Translations under genes and position numbers: made by a program
Shown here: positions 33,059-41,376 of the stretch, one piece after another
Layout of the letters: each line of letters opens with the position of its first letter
Position numbering within the stretch: the first letter of the stretch is position 1
Assembly: GCA_963678585.2 (NCBI GenBank)
Contig: CAXXGA010000002.1
Span: 2,480,001 to 2,544,000 of the forward strand
DNA from: Breoghania sp963678585
Lineage (GTDB): Bacteria > Pseudomonadota > Alphaproteobacteria > Rhizobiales > Stappiaceae
Direction of reading: 5' to 3'
DNA: 64,000 bases
Notes under the pieces: model-generated
What the model saw: the letters and a program-made list of their open reading frames with translations, nothing else
Told to the model about the DNA's origin: nothing
The model's database searches: none

Positions 33059-35253
33059 ATTGTCTTCTGGTCCGATGGAGTGGATTTCGTGAAACGGCAT
33101 GGCAACCGCGCCAAGGCGACGGTCTGCGACATTTCGTGGTAAACATGTGCCTGTGGCACGAGGGAGATCGTCGGCAATCGCCGGAACAACGCAGGTATGG
33201 CACGACGCAACAGAAGGCGCGTCAAGGCGGCGCCAACACAATGATGCAGACCGTGGCCGAACGCGAGATGCCCGGTGGAGACCCCCCGGTTGATCGACAG
33301 AAGCTGCAGACGCGCAGTGTCATTCTCAGTCAACTCGAGTGGCCCAAGCGCGACAGGCCGACGGGTCATCCGGTAGATAAATTTGGGTGACGCACAGAGC
33401 GAGATGAGGCGCTCCAGATTTCCCTCTATCCAGTGCGGCTCGGCAATCTCTCGACGGTCTTCCGGCGGCTGAATCAGAAGCCAGTGCAGCACGTTGCCAA
33501 GAGTATGGGACAGATTGAAGCTCGCCCCATACAGCACAAGCACAAGCGCCTTGATATCCTCGGTATCGAAATCGGGAAGATCTGCGGCGAGCATTGAGGC
33601 GAGCAGCGATCCGCCGGTTTCGCGTTTTTTGGGCACCTCGGGCACCAGCATCAGCTCCAGGAGCTCGTCGAAGACTTCCTGAAGGCGCAGAAGCTCACGA
33701 AGCGGGAGCCAGGGTTCCAACACATCCTGAAGCCGGGGGGCCAAGGCGTCGAAACGGGCGTCGTCGCAGGTCGCAAGCCCGAAGATCGGCTTGGTGACAT
33801 TTCGAAACAACGGATCGGCGAAATCGTGGATCAGGTCAGGCTTGGCAGAGCCCATAAGGCCGTCGACCGCACGCTCGATCTGTTCATCGATCAGACCATG
33901 CCAGACCGCGAGCCGGTTGCCGCCGAGGCATTCCGCGACCGCACGTCGGGCGGCAGCGTGCCGCTCGCCCGACATGAAGAACATGGCATTGCGGGCGATA
34001 CGGATCGCCTGCGACAGGTCCTGCCCCTTGGCGGCAGCCAGGGCCCTGAGATGCGGCTCCATCACCGGCGGCGAGAAATCCTTGTCGTTGTTGACGATTT
34101 CCCGCGCCGTTTCGATGTCCTTGACCTCACAGAGCCGGGCCGACAGGCGGCGCGACTGGCCGCCCGGCTCACACGGCAGAGCGACCGGGGTTTGGATCAT
34201 GGGCGTGCTGCGGAACTGGGCCAGGTCCTTGTGAAGCGCCAGCTTCGGGAACCGTCGTGCCAGCGCCGGAACAGCGGCACCGATCATCAGCCTGGCCAAT
34301 TTCTCGCCCGGACACTTGTGCGCCCCCGATCCGAAAGAGAGGCTGCGACCCGACTGCCCGCACTCGCCCGCAGCTCGCAATCGGGCATTGGCGGCCACGA
34401 CGTCGATTACCGCACCCTCGCCCTTGGCATAGGGACAGCCGCCCACCTCGATGTCCGTCGTGGCGATCCGCACCAGGGTCAGGGTTGAGGGATAGAGGCT
34501 GAGAAAGCGATCGAGGCCGATTTCCACCCAATCGGGCCTCGCGGCGTCGCTCCATAGGCTCGCATCGCCCGTCAGAAGTCCGTAAAGGCCAAACCCGAGC
34601 GTCTGCGCCGTGGTGTTCGCGGCCAGCACCAGCGCGAGGGCAAGACTGCGAAGGTTGATCGCGTCCGGCGCTGCATCACGCTTGCGCTTGAAATAGGCCA
34701 GCAGAGTTTCGGGGGCTTCAGACTGAAGATCGTCGAACTCGGGCAACGCGTCCAACAGGCTGATGACCGCCTTGTTGATTGCGCGCAGATCGCGCAGCGC
34801 CAACATGGGCTCCGACACGCGTTGGGCCTGCACAAGCAAGGGGTAAAGCTGTCCCGAGCCATCGTCGCGAAAACCCACGATACGTGTGATCATCGACAGG
34901 AAAAGAGGCGTCACGAAATCGCGCATCAGGTCGGGCTCGCGCGCCGCCTGCAGCTGGTCAAGGCATTCGGAAATGCTTTCGTCCAGTAGCCCCCGCCATT
35001 GCCCCATTGATTGTTCGCTGAAAAAGCGTGCGATCAGCTTTCGCGATTCAAGGTGCTGCGAACCCGACTGAAAGACCAGAGCATTACCGCTGAACTCACG
35101 CAGAACGCTAAAATCCTCGCCTGTCGCGTCCTCGATCTTCTGCAGATAGCCCTCCAACGAGCCGAGGGTGAACGCCGGTGATCGCAGCAATTGCTGGATA
35201 TGTGCAGGATCGGTTTTGAATTGGGACGGATCTGCCCAGCTTGAGTATTTCAT
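33055..35253 (-). CDS. Fusion of two cytochrome P450 domains
   Basis: A 732-residue single reading frame with two successive P450 domains of about 360 residues each. Domain 1 has the heme loop SFGSGAHKCPG (Cys314) and an I-helix stretch AANTTAQ. Domain 2 has AFGHGLHHCVG (Cys672), and its I-helix stretch is GASFNLSHT. In both, the K-helix position that normally reads ExxR is replaced: LDRFLSLYP near residue 250 and LERLISLCASP near residue 615. Domains are short, with no reductase part. The gene overlaps both neighbours by 4 nt (FAAL before, ACP after), so a role on the ACP-bound chain is likely. Loss of ExxR is known in a few P450s, so activity cannot be ruled out; one or both halves may bind the carrier rather than oxidise. 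Confidence 0.92.
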   Translation of the reverse strand: MKYSSWADPSQFKTDPAHIQQLLRSPAFTLGSLEGYLQKIEDATGEDFSVLREFSGNALVFQSGSQHLESRKLIARFFSEQSMGQWRGLLDESISECLDQLQAAREPDLMRDFVTPLFLSMITRIVGFRDDGSGQLYPLLVQAQRVSEPMLALRDLRAINKAVISLLDALPEFDDLQSEAPETLLAYFKRKRDAAPDAINLRSLALALVLAANTTAQTLGFGLYGLLTGDASLWSDAARPDWVEIGLDRFLSLYPSTLTLVRIATTDIEVGGCPYAKGEGAVIDVVAANARLRAAGECGQSGRSLSFGSGAHKCPGEKLARLMIGAAVPALARRFPKLALHKDLAQFRSTPMIQTPVALPCEPGGQSRRLSARLCEVKDIETAREIVNNDKDFSPPVMEPHLRALAAAKGQDLSQAIRIARNAMFFMSGERHAAARRAVAECLGGNRLAVWHGLIDEQIERAVDGLMGSAKPDLIHDFADPLFRNVTKPIFGLATCDDARFDALAPRLQDVLEPWLPLRELLRLQEVFDELLELMLVPEVPKKRETGGSLLASMLAADLPDFDTEDIKALVLVLYGASFNLSHTLGNVLHWLLIQPPEDRREIAEPHWIEGNLERLISLCASPKFIYRMTRRPVALGPLELTENDTARLQLLSINRGVSTGHLAFGHGLHHCVGAALTRLLLRRAIPALFRRLPTISLVPQAHVYHEMSQTVALARLPCRFTKSTPSDQKTI

Positions 35254-36947
35254 AGGGGCCCTGCCGTTGCTGCTGCTTCGTCATAGGCTTGCGGAATTCG
35301 GCCGCCACGATAGGCATCGGCGATGGCCTGCCGACGAATTTTGCCACTGCTGGTCCGCTCCAGCTTTCCTCTAGGCAAGATACGCACGTCCTGCAAGCGG
35401 ATGCCCCACTCCCCCATCACCGCCCGTTCAATCGCGGCGCAGACCGTTGCCGGACGCTCGGGAGCCGAACGACCAGGCTTCAGTTCCACGAACAGCACAC
35501 CTGTTCCACTTGCCGTCTGGTCCGGCATGAAGGCGGCCGCGGCCAACGGGTTCAGAGCGTCATCCAGGCTCGCCGCCAGCCACTCCAACTCAGGCGCCGA
35601 GACCTTGCGACCGTATGCGATCAGTGTGTCCTTCGATCGCCCGGTGACATAGAGAAGATCGTCGCTGATCACGCCAAGATCGCCGGTCCGTAGCCATTCG
35701 CCCTTTTCCTCGCCGACGACCGCGGCTTCGAATGTCATGGCGGATTCCTCGGGCAGGTTGACATAGCCCTTGCCTTTGGACGGACCGCGCAGCCAGATCT
35801 CGCCCGGCAAACCATCGGGCATGATCGTCCACCTTTCGGGATCGACAATCCGTATGTCGGCGCGGGTTGTGTCGGTCAGCAGGCAGGGGTGAACGGCGGA
35901 ACATCCCGGCGGAGGCGACGGCAGCGTTTTGCCGGTCTCCGGCGCACCCGCCGCGAAGAGTGTAATCTCAGCCATTCCGTAGCATCCGAACACGGATTCA
36001 GGGGGCAGCCCATGGGATGCGAACCGGGTTCGGAACGTCGGCAACAGCCCGGCGGGGATCGGCTCGGCTCCGCAAAATGCCCTGCTCCAGCTGGAAAGAT
36101 CGAGCCCGTCGCAGTCTTCGGATCGGATGCGCCTCAGGCAATCGGCAAAAGCAAAGGCCGGACCGCCGCTGAACGTGGCCTGATGGTCTGAGATGGCCCA
36201 TAGCCAGGAGGCAGGCCTGCGAACCACGTCGAGTGGGCTCATTTGCACCGAATAGCCACCCGTCAGCAACGGATACAGGATGCCGCCCATGAGGCCCATA
36301 TCATGATAGTGTGGCAACCAGTTCACGAAACGGGTCGATGCATTCATATCCCAGCTGCGTGCCACGAGATCGCAATTGGCGATGATCTGTTCGCCAAAGA
36401 TGCGCACCCCTTTGGGTCGACGCGTCGAGCCCGAGGTGTATTGAATTATGGCAGGCCTTGAACCTGCAGCGGCGTCTGCCTCCGGCGGCACGGCCGCGAT
36501 CGACGCGGGCGCTTGCGACGGTTCGTCCAGAGAGACCACCGGACAGACGGGGGCCGCCAGGTCGTCGGAGGTCAGGCAGCGAACGAGCGCAGGCCGCAGC
36601 ACCTGCGTGCACAGCACGGCTGTGGCACCACAATCCTGGACGATGTGCCGGAGATGACTGGATTGCGAACCTCCTCTGGGCGGAGCTACGGGAACGATGG
36701 TATGCCCGCCCAGCAATCCGGCCAGCAGGGCCGACAGGAATATCTCTCCCGGCGGAAGCGCCAGAACAAATGTGTGTGGTCCCGTCCCAAACCAGCTACG
36801 CCACTGAGTGAGCAGCGATGCGGCAACCTCCTGCAGGTCATGCCCGCACAGGTTCCGGCTTCCGGCAGAACGCTGCAGAACTGTTATCAGTGGCGTGTCG
36901 TACCGTTCGAGAAGCCGTTCTTGGACAGCGTCTGGGAGCGAACTCAT
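35250..36947 (-). CDS. Fatty-acyl-AMP ligase-like adenylating enzyme
   Basis: A 565-residue member of the ANL superfamily. The ATP motif is IIQYTSGSTRRPKGVRI, followed by NWLPHYHDMGLMGGILYPLL as in fatty-acyl-AMP ligases. The motif GRSKDTLIAYGRKVSAPELE and the C-terminal lysine region RTSSGKIRRQAI follow. Such enzymes activate a fatty acid as acyl-AMP and pass it to an ACP. ATG at 36959 is an alternative start; neither start has a strong ribosome site. Its stop overlaps the double P450 gene, and the ACP is two genes on. Confidence 0.92.
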   Translation of the reverse strand: MSSLPDAVQERLLERYDTPLITVLQRSAGSRNLCGHDLQEVAASLLTQWRSWFGTGPHTFVLALPPGEIFLSALLAGLLGGHTIVPVAPPRGGSQSSHLRHIVQDCGATAVLCTQVLRPALVRCLTSDDLAAPVCPVVSLDEPSQAPASIAAVPPEADAAAGSRPAIIQYTSGSTRRPKGVRIFGEQIIANCDLVARSWDMNASTRFVNWLPHYHDMGLMGGILYPLLTGGYSVQMSPLDVVRRPASWLWAISDHQATFSGGPAFAFADCLRRIRSEDCDGLDLSSWSRAFCGAEPIPAGLLPTFRTRFASHGLPPESVFGCYGMAEITLFAAGAPETGKTLPSPPPGCSAVHPCLLTDTTRADIRIVDPERWTIMPDGLPGEIWLRGPSKGKGYVNLPEESAMTFEAAVVGEEKGEWLRTGDLGVISDDLLYVTGRSKDTLIAYGRKVSAPELEWLAASLDDALNPLAAAAFMPDQTASGTGVLFVELKPGRSAPERPATVCAAIERAVMGEWGIRLQDVRILPRGKLERTSSGKIRRQAIADAYRGGRIPQAYDEAAATAGPL

Positions 36948-37041
36948 TCTCGATCTCATCTTAATTGGGCTGCCGCACGGCGGCTATAATATACGTTACG
37001 GCAATTCTCCAGGATCTGTTCGAGGTTGCCCTCGACAGGGT

Positions 37042-38580
37042 TCAGCCAACTCTGCCGAGCGCTCTTGGAGAGCGCAATTTCTCCGCATGCTCCGGCTGTC
37101 TGACGTAGCTGTTCAGATACAGTCCCAGCGCCTGCATCAGGTCGCTGCGGATCTCGGGCCTCTGCTTGCTGAGATCGTTGACGCAGTCGATGACCCGCCG
37201 GGTCCGGGGATCCCGCGCCATATACCCCATCAACTCAAGAAACGGAGCGGCCTTTTTCGAGGGGCGGCGGGGCACGTTATCAACCAGATGTGCGGGCCGT
37301 GCACCGAGGACGCGCGCGTAATGTTCGAACCTCAAGACCAGATTGTCGGGATCGAGCAACGACCGTCGGAGCCACTCGGCTCCTTCGGCCAACTGTTCGC
37401 GCGTCATTTGCATCGGCTGGATATTCGTCAATGAGCTTCCACTGGCGGCAAGCGATGCCTCTGGATCTACGACGATCCGGCCTTCCGCCATCATTTGTTC
37501 AAACAAAGGGGTGGCAAGCGGAGCCATAAGCACCGACAGCCGGTAGACGATAATCGGCAGCGCCATCGCAAACTCGAGCTGACGCTCGAAACAGGAAAGA
37601 TCGTCGCTGTCAAAGCCGACGATCAGCCCAGCCTGAACGGAAACGCCTGCACCAACGATTTTTTCGCATTGGGCGACCAGATCGATTTTGAGGTTCTGCC
37701 GCTTGCGGCTTTCCTTGAGCGCCTCGGGGTTGCTCGTCTCCAGTCCGAGGAACGCAAAGCGCAGTCCTGCCTGATTGCAGAGTTCCAGAAGTTCCGCTTC
37801 TCGCGCGACGTCGATCGACATCTGGGTCAGGAAGTTGACGGGCTCGCGGCCATCGGCTCCGTTCCAATCGGCGATTGCCTTGAGAAGCTCATAGGTGCGC
37901 TGGCGGTAGACCGTGAAATTGTCATCTGAAAGGTTGATCTGGCGATAACCAAGGTCGTAGAGCGCCTGTATCTCGCGGATCACGTGCTCGGGCGGTTTGT
38001 GACGCTGCACGCGACCGAGATACTGGATCACGTCGCAAAAATTGCACTCGAACGGGCACCCCCGGCTTGTCTGAACGACACCGGCCAGGGCGCGATCGTT
38101 CGGATAGAGATCCCAGCGAGGCGGGGGCGACTTGGCCAGATCGGCCTTGCCGCCCCGATAGCTCGGCTTCAAGGCGCCTGCTTGCAGGTCGGCCATGAAC
38201 TCGGCCGCAACCGTTTCGAACTCTCCCACCACCAGGCAGTCCGCATGCCCCTCGAACAACTGCGGCGCAAGCGACACGTGCGCTCCGCCCAGGACGACTT
38301 TTTTGCCCTTCTCGCGAAAGGCATGCGCCATCCGAAGCCCGCGAGGAGCCTGCGCCGAGTTGATGCTGATCGCGATGATCGGCGCCGGGTCGTCGTAGTC
38401 GACGGGCTCGATGATCTCGTCGCACAGCCGGAGGTCGAAGCCGGCTGGAAAAAAGGCGGCAACCGTCGCAATGCCCGCCGCTGCGCTCATCGCATAGGCG
38501 CGTGCAATGCCAATCGCGCAGTCATCATTCAGCGTTCTGTCACCGAAGTCCGGGGATGGGGCGATCAGATAGACGCGCAT
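37042..38580 (-). CDS. B12-binding radical SAM enzyme (BchE/HpnP-like, class B)
   Basis: A 512-residue protein. The N-terminal cobalamin-binding-like domain contains KKVVLGGAHVSLAPQLFEGH (about residues 93-112). The radical SAM core has the iron-sulfur motif SRGCPFECNFC with Cys175, 179 and 182, plus INLSDDNFTVYRQRTYELL and FAFLGLETSNPEALKES. A C-terminal extension of the DUF4070 kind follows. Relatives methylate or rearrange unactivated carbon in lipids, hopanoids and antibiotics. Its start is 7 nt after the thioesterase stop and an 80-nt gap separates it from the ligase gene. The reaction cannot be named from sequence. Confidence 0.9.
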   Translation of the reverse strand: MRVYLIAPSPDFGDRTLNDDCAIGIARAYAMSAAAGIATVAAFFPAGFDLRLCDEIIEPVDYDDPAPIIAISINSAQAPRGLRMAHAFREKGKKVVLGGAHVSLAPQLFEGHADCLVVGEFETVAAEFMADLQAGALKPSYRGGKADLAKSPPPRWDLYPNDRALAGVVQTSRGCPFECNFCDVIQYLGRVQRHKPPEHVIREIQALYDLGYRQINLSDDNFTVYRQRTYELLKAIADWNGADGREPVNFLTQMSIDVAREAELLELCNQAGLRFAFLGLETSNPEALKESRKRQNLKIDLVAQCEKIVGAGVSVQAGLIVGFDSDDLSCFERQLEFAMALPIIVYRLSVLMAPLATPLFEQMMAEGRIVVDPEASLAASGSSLTNIQPMQMTREQLAEGAEWLRRSLLDPDNLVLRFEHYARVLGARPAHLVDNVPRRPSKKAAPFLELMGYMARDPRTRRVIDCVNDLSKQRPEIRSDLMQALGLYLNSYVRQPEHAEKLRSPRALGRVG

Positions 38581-38587
38581 GATGAAA

Positions 38588-39580
38588 TCACCACTCCACT
38601 TGAAGGCGACATTTAGGGGCAAGATTGGCGGCCCACGATACCGGCCCCGCATTCTCACGGCAGGCAAAGATATGTAGGTCCCAAGGCCCGGCTTTCTCCG
38701 GCGCCTCGATGAAGACGGTCATCGTCTCTGCATCTCGACCGGCATCGACTGCGAAGGACTCTGTCGTTTCACCATCAAGGGTGCCGTGTTCGCCCGAAAC
38801 CCAGAGGAAGCAGATAGTCACCTGCCCTATATCATTCGTGTCTGCGGTTGTTTTTGTGATTGGGCGGACCTGAATCGGCGTTTTTGTTCCCGCTTTCACC
38901 GATGTCGGTGGGGCCACCAGATCCAGCGAAATCTCGACAGGCAAAGAGGCCGCTGCGTCTGTTTCTGCAGGGCGATCAATGATCCTCGTGATGGCCTCAC
39001 AGAGGAACGGACAGTTTTCGTTCTCGAAATATTGCCCGTGCGAACCTGGTATGATTTCAACAGCGACGTCGGCGAATAACGTACGCCATTTCTTCTCCGG
39101 GGATTTCCCTTGAAGAAACGGGTTATAGTCCTCACTGCTTGCGCCGAAAATCAGGCCAACGCGGCCGGGAAACGGTATTGGGGATTCTGCCTCCATGGTG
39201 ATCAACGCCCCGATGCGCTTGCCCATCAGGAGAAGATTGGAAGCGATATGCATGGCGACCCATGCGCCCTGACAATTCCCCCCGACATGGCAATCATTCA
39301 GATCGAGGCTCGATAACAGCGCGTTCGTATACTCGCTGGCTATGAGTTCATCGTTTCGAAATCGGGTGCCATCATTCGGTGCAACCATATGAAGCGAACG
39401 CAACCCGATAACCGGCTGATCCTGCCCCAATCCATCGGCAAGTATTGGGAACTCATGCTCGGAGTTGAAGCACCATATCAACGGAGGCCGCCTCCCCTCG
39501 GGATTGATAATGCGAACCAAGCCCCCCTCATCAAGGGGGTCGCCTTCCCAATTGGACGTCAGATGCTTCAGGAGCCGCAT
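38588..39580 (-). CDS. Thioesterase-like alpha/beta hydrolase with Cys nucleophile and C-terminal beta domain
   Basis: About 330 residues from ATG 39580; GTG 39601, ATG 39655 and TTG 39721 are in-frame alternatives. The hydrolase part resembles type I thioesterases of NRPS/PKS systems: PPLIWCFNSEHEFPILADGL, then the nucleophile elbow VGGNCQGAWVA, where Cys replaces the usual Ser, and a late histidine in IIPGSHGQYF. The last 110 or so residues look like an Ig-like beta domain (VEISLDLVAPPTSVKAGTKT). It is the first gene of the cluster and would release or transfer the ACP-bound product. Confidence 0.8.
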   Translation of the reverse strand: MRLLKHLTSNWEGDPLDEGGLVRIINPEGRRPPLIWCFNSEHEFPILADGLGQDQPVIGLRSLHMVAPNDGTRFRNDELIASEYTNALLSSLDLNDCHVGGNCQGAWVAMHIASNLLLMGKRIGALITMEAESPIPFPGRVGLIFGASSEDYNPFLQGKSPEKKWRTLFADVAVEIIPGSHGQYFENENCPFLCEAITRIIDRPAETDAAASLPVEISLDLVAPPTSVKAGTKTPIQVRPITKTTADTNDIGQVTICFLWVSGEHGTLDGETTESFAVDAGRDAETMTVFIEAPEKAGPWDLHIFACRENAGPVSWAANLAPKCRLQVEW

Positions 39581-40092
39581 ACGCTTGGCCGAGATGTTCA
39601 CGACCGAAAACCTCAAGACGGATCGCCACGCACCTCTGCACGCCACTTCCGGCATGGTGGAGCGAGGATCGAAAAGGACAACCAATGATGCTGAACGTGT
39701 TCGTAGCGGCTTAGAGAGCAACCCTCACCGTAATTCTAACAGCGTCATTTTGAGCAATTCCCATCAGACCGGGTCACTCCAGACAATGTTTAATAAGTCT
39801 AATTAATACAAGCAACTGATTTTCTCTATACTTAGCGCCAAATGCAACTCTCACACGTCCAATCTCACCTTTTCTTGAACGCCTCCAAGCCTGCAAGCAC
39901 GGGTTTGCGGATGTTCCTTGTCTCTCATGGCTTGGCTTGCGGCACTAAATAGCCCCGCATTTTCTGGACGCCTTCGTAATTCGCTTCCTGTGGACTCGAC
40001 GCGTGATAGAGCCCCGCCCCTGACGCCCGCTCACTCGGATCGAACTGCTGGCATGGCTTTACGCGAGCAGTTCACTTTCGGCACTCTCAAAG

Positions 40093-40106
40093 AATGCGAC
40101 ACAGAC
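40093..40106 (+). repeat. Shared right-end box, copy 2
   Basis: AATGCGACACAGAC, identical to 12654-12667 and 23 nt before the tRNA-like copy at 40130. Confidence 0.7.
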
Positions 40107-40129
40107 ACACAAAACATCTGCTTTCTAAG

Positions 40130-40178
40130 GGAAACACGATCCGCGTGTCGGAGGCCCAAGTCCCTCATCCGTTATCAA
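40130..40178 (+). repeat. Degenerate copy of the tRNA-Met 3' half
   Basis: It matches 10068-10116 at 40 of 49 positions without gaps (hand count). GATCCGCGTGTCGG and AAGTCCCTC are unchanged, and the end reads TATCAA instead of TACCAA. It marks the boundary between the biosynthetic unit and the LysR/MFS unit. Confidence 0.8.
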
Positions 40179-40371
40179 AACTCTCCCGACAAAAGCCATC
40201 ACCATCAGAACGTGGCGCGCTATGTGCCGCGGCCACTCTCCAGTGTAACCAACGCCAAAGCTGCCCTACGGATGGCCTGCGTTTTCCGATCAGTTCTCCC
40301 GCTAAGAATTCAGGACATCACATTGGTCAGTCCTTGTTGCCGCACCTCGCGCCGCTTCGCCTCTGCGATCG

Positions 40372-41271
40372 TCACTGGCCACTTGCGGCGGCGATGGACT
40401 TTGCCTTGGCGAGGAACGCGGCGGCGGCAGCCGGCAGCGGGCCGCGCCGGACGCCGACGGCGATGCCAACCGTAGGCCCATCGACGAGCCGCTTGTAGAC
40501 GACCCCGTCGAGCGCCAGCTTGCTCATTGATTCAGGCACCAGCGAAAAGCCGAGCCCTGCGGCCACGAGTGACAGGATCGACATGATCTGTGGGGCCGGC
40601 TGACCGATGACGGGCTCGAAGCCTGCTGCCCGGCAGGCCTCAATCGCGGAGCTGCGCAGGCTGATGCCGATTTTCTGCGGCGTCAGGATCAGCGGATGCT
40701 CCGACATGACGGACAGGGGGATATCGGACGCTTCGGGCAAGGGATCGCGGCCGAGGGAGACAGCGGCCACGAGCGCCTCGCGGGTCAATTCGTGGCAGAC
40801 GAGTTCCGGCGGATCCGTCCGGTTCGGCCTCAGGATGGCGAGGTCGAGCCGTCCCTCCACCGTTTCGGTACGCAGGCGGATCGAGTTCGCCTCCAGCAAC
40901 TGCAGCGCGATGCCCGGCCGTTCCTTTCGGAAATCGCGAATGATGCGCTGCACGATTGGGTTGATCGCGGCAGCGCCGGTGAATCCCATGCGCAACTCTC
41001 CGCTTTCACCGCGAGCAGCGCGCCGCGCCGCCTCCATTGCATCGGCGACCGCCTGTGGCAAGGCGACAACCTTTTCGCGGAAGATCCGGCCTGGCTCCGT
41101 CAGAACCGCCCCGTGGGGAACCCGGTGGAAGAGTTGGACACCGATCTCCTGCTCCAGATCGCGGATCTGTTGGCTGAGAGGAGGCTGGCCGATGCCGAGA
41201 TGCGCAGCCGCGCGGGTGAAGTTGCCTTCCTCCGCCACCGCCAGGAAATAGCGGATATGCCGAAGCTCCAT
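40372..41271 (-). CDS. LysR family transcriptional regulator
   Basis: A 299-residue protein from ATG 41271; a GTG at 41280 is also possible. The N-terminal helix-turn-helix is MELRHIRYFLAVAEEGNFTR followed by AAAHLGIGQPPLSQQIRDLE. The effector domain begins GELRMGFTGAAAINPIVQRI. It is divergent from an MFS exporter gene of the YnfM group, as in the ynfL-ynfM arrangement of enterobacteria, and probably activates it. Confidence 0.94.
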   Translation of the reverse strand: MELRHIRYFLAVAEEGNFTRAAAHLGIGQPPLSQQIRDLEQEIGVQLFHRVPHGAVLTEPGRIFREKVVALPQAVADAMEAARRAARGESGELRMGFTGAAAINPIVQRIIRDFRKERPGIALQLLEANSIRLRTETVEGRLDLAILRPNRTDPPELVCHELTREALVAAVSLGRDPLPEASDIPLSVMSEHPLILTPQKIGISLRSSAIEACRAAGFEPVIGQPAPQIMSILSLVAAGLGFSLVPESMSKLALDGVVYKRLVDGPTVGIAVGVRRGPLPAAAAAFLAKAKSIAAASGQ

Positions 41272-41299
41272 GGCGCACACGCTCGTTATCTGTTTTGCC

Positions 41300-41321
41300 T
41301 ATGATAATCGCCAGCATCATA
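41300..41321. promoter_or_regulatory. LysR-type operator between the LysR and MFS genes
   Basis: TATGAT and ATCATA form a perfect 6-bp inverted repeat with a 10-nt spacer. This fits the dyad shape of LysR boxes (T-N11-A). It lies 28 nt from the LysR start and 55 nt from the MFS start. Confidence 0.6.
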
Positions 41322-41376
41322 TATTAGACGAATGGTTGTGACGGGTCTATGAGCAATACGAAAGGTTGACCCCGTC

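Larger units (their letters stand above)
39581..40371. other. Region between the biosynthetic cluster and the LysR gene
   Basis: About 790 nt. The part 39720-39860 is AT-rich for this genome and probably holds the promoter of the biosynthetic operon. Then come the right end of island unit 3 with its 14-nt box (40093-40106), the tRNA-like copy (40130-40178), and sequence related to the downstream flanks of the other copies (GAACGTGGCGCGCT at about 40210). Open readings here cross the repeat and are judged non-coding. Confidence 0.5.

Noticed and set aside
39918..40475. 185-codon plus-strand reading across the tRNA copy at 40130
   Set aside because: It runs through the repeat and into the antisense of the LysR gene; no domain.
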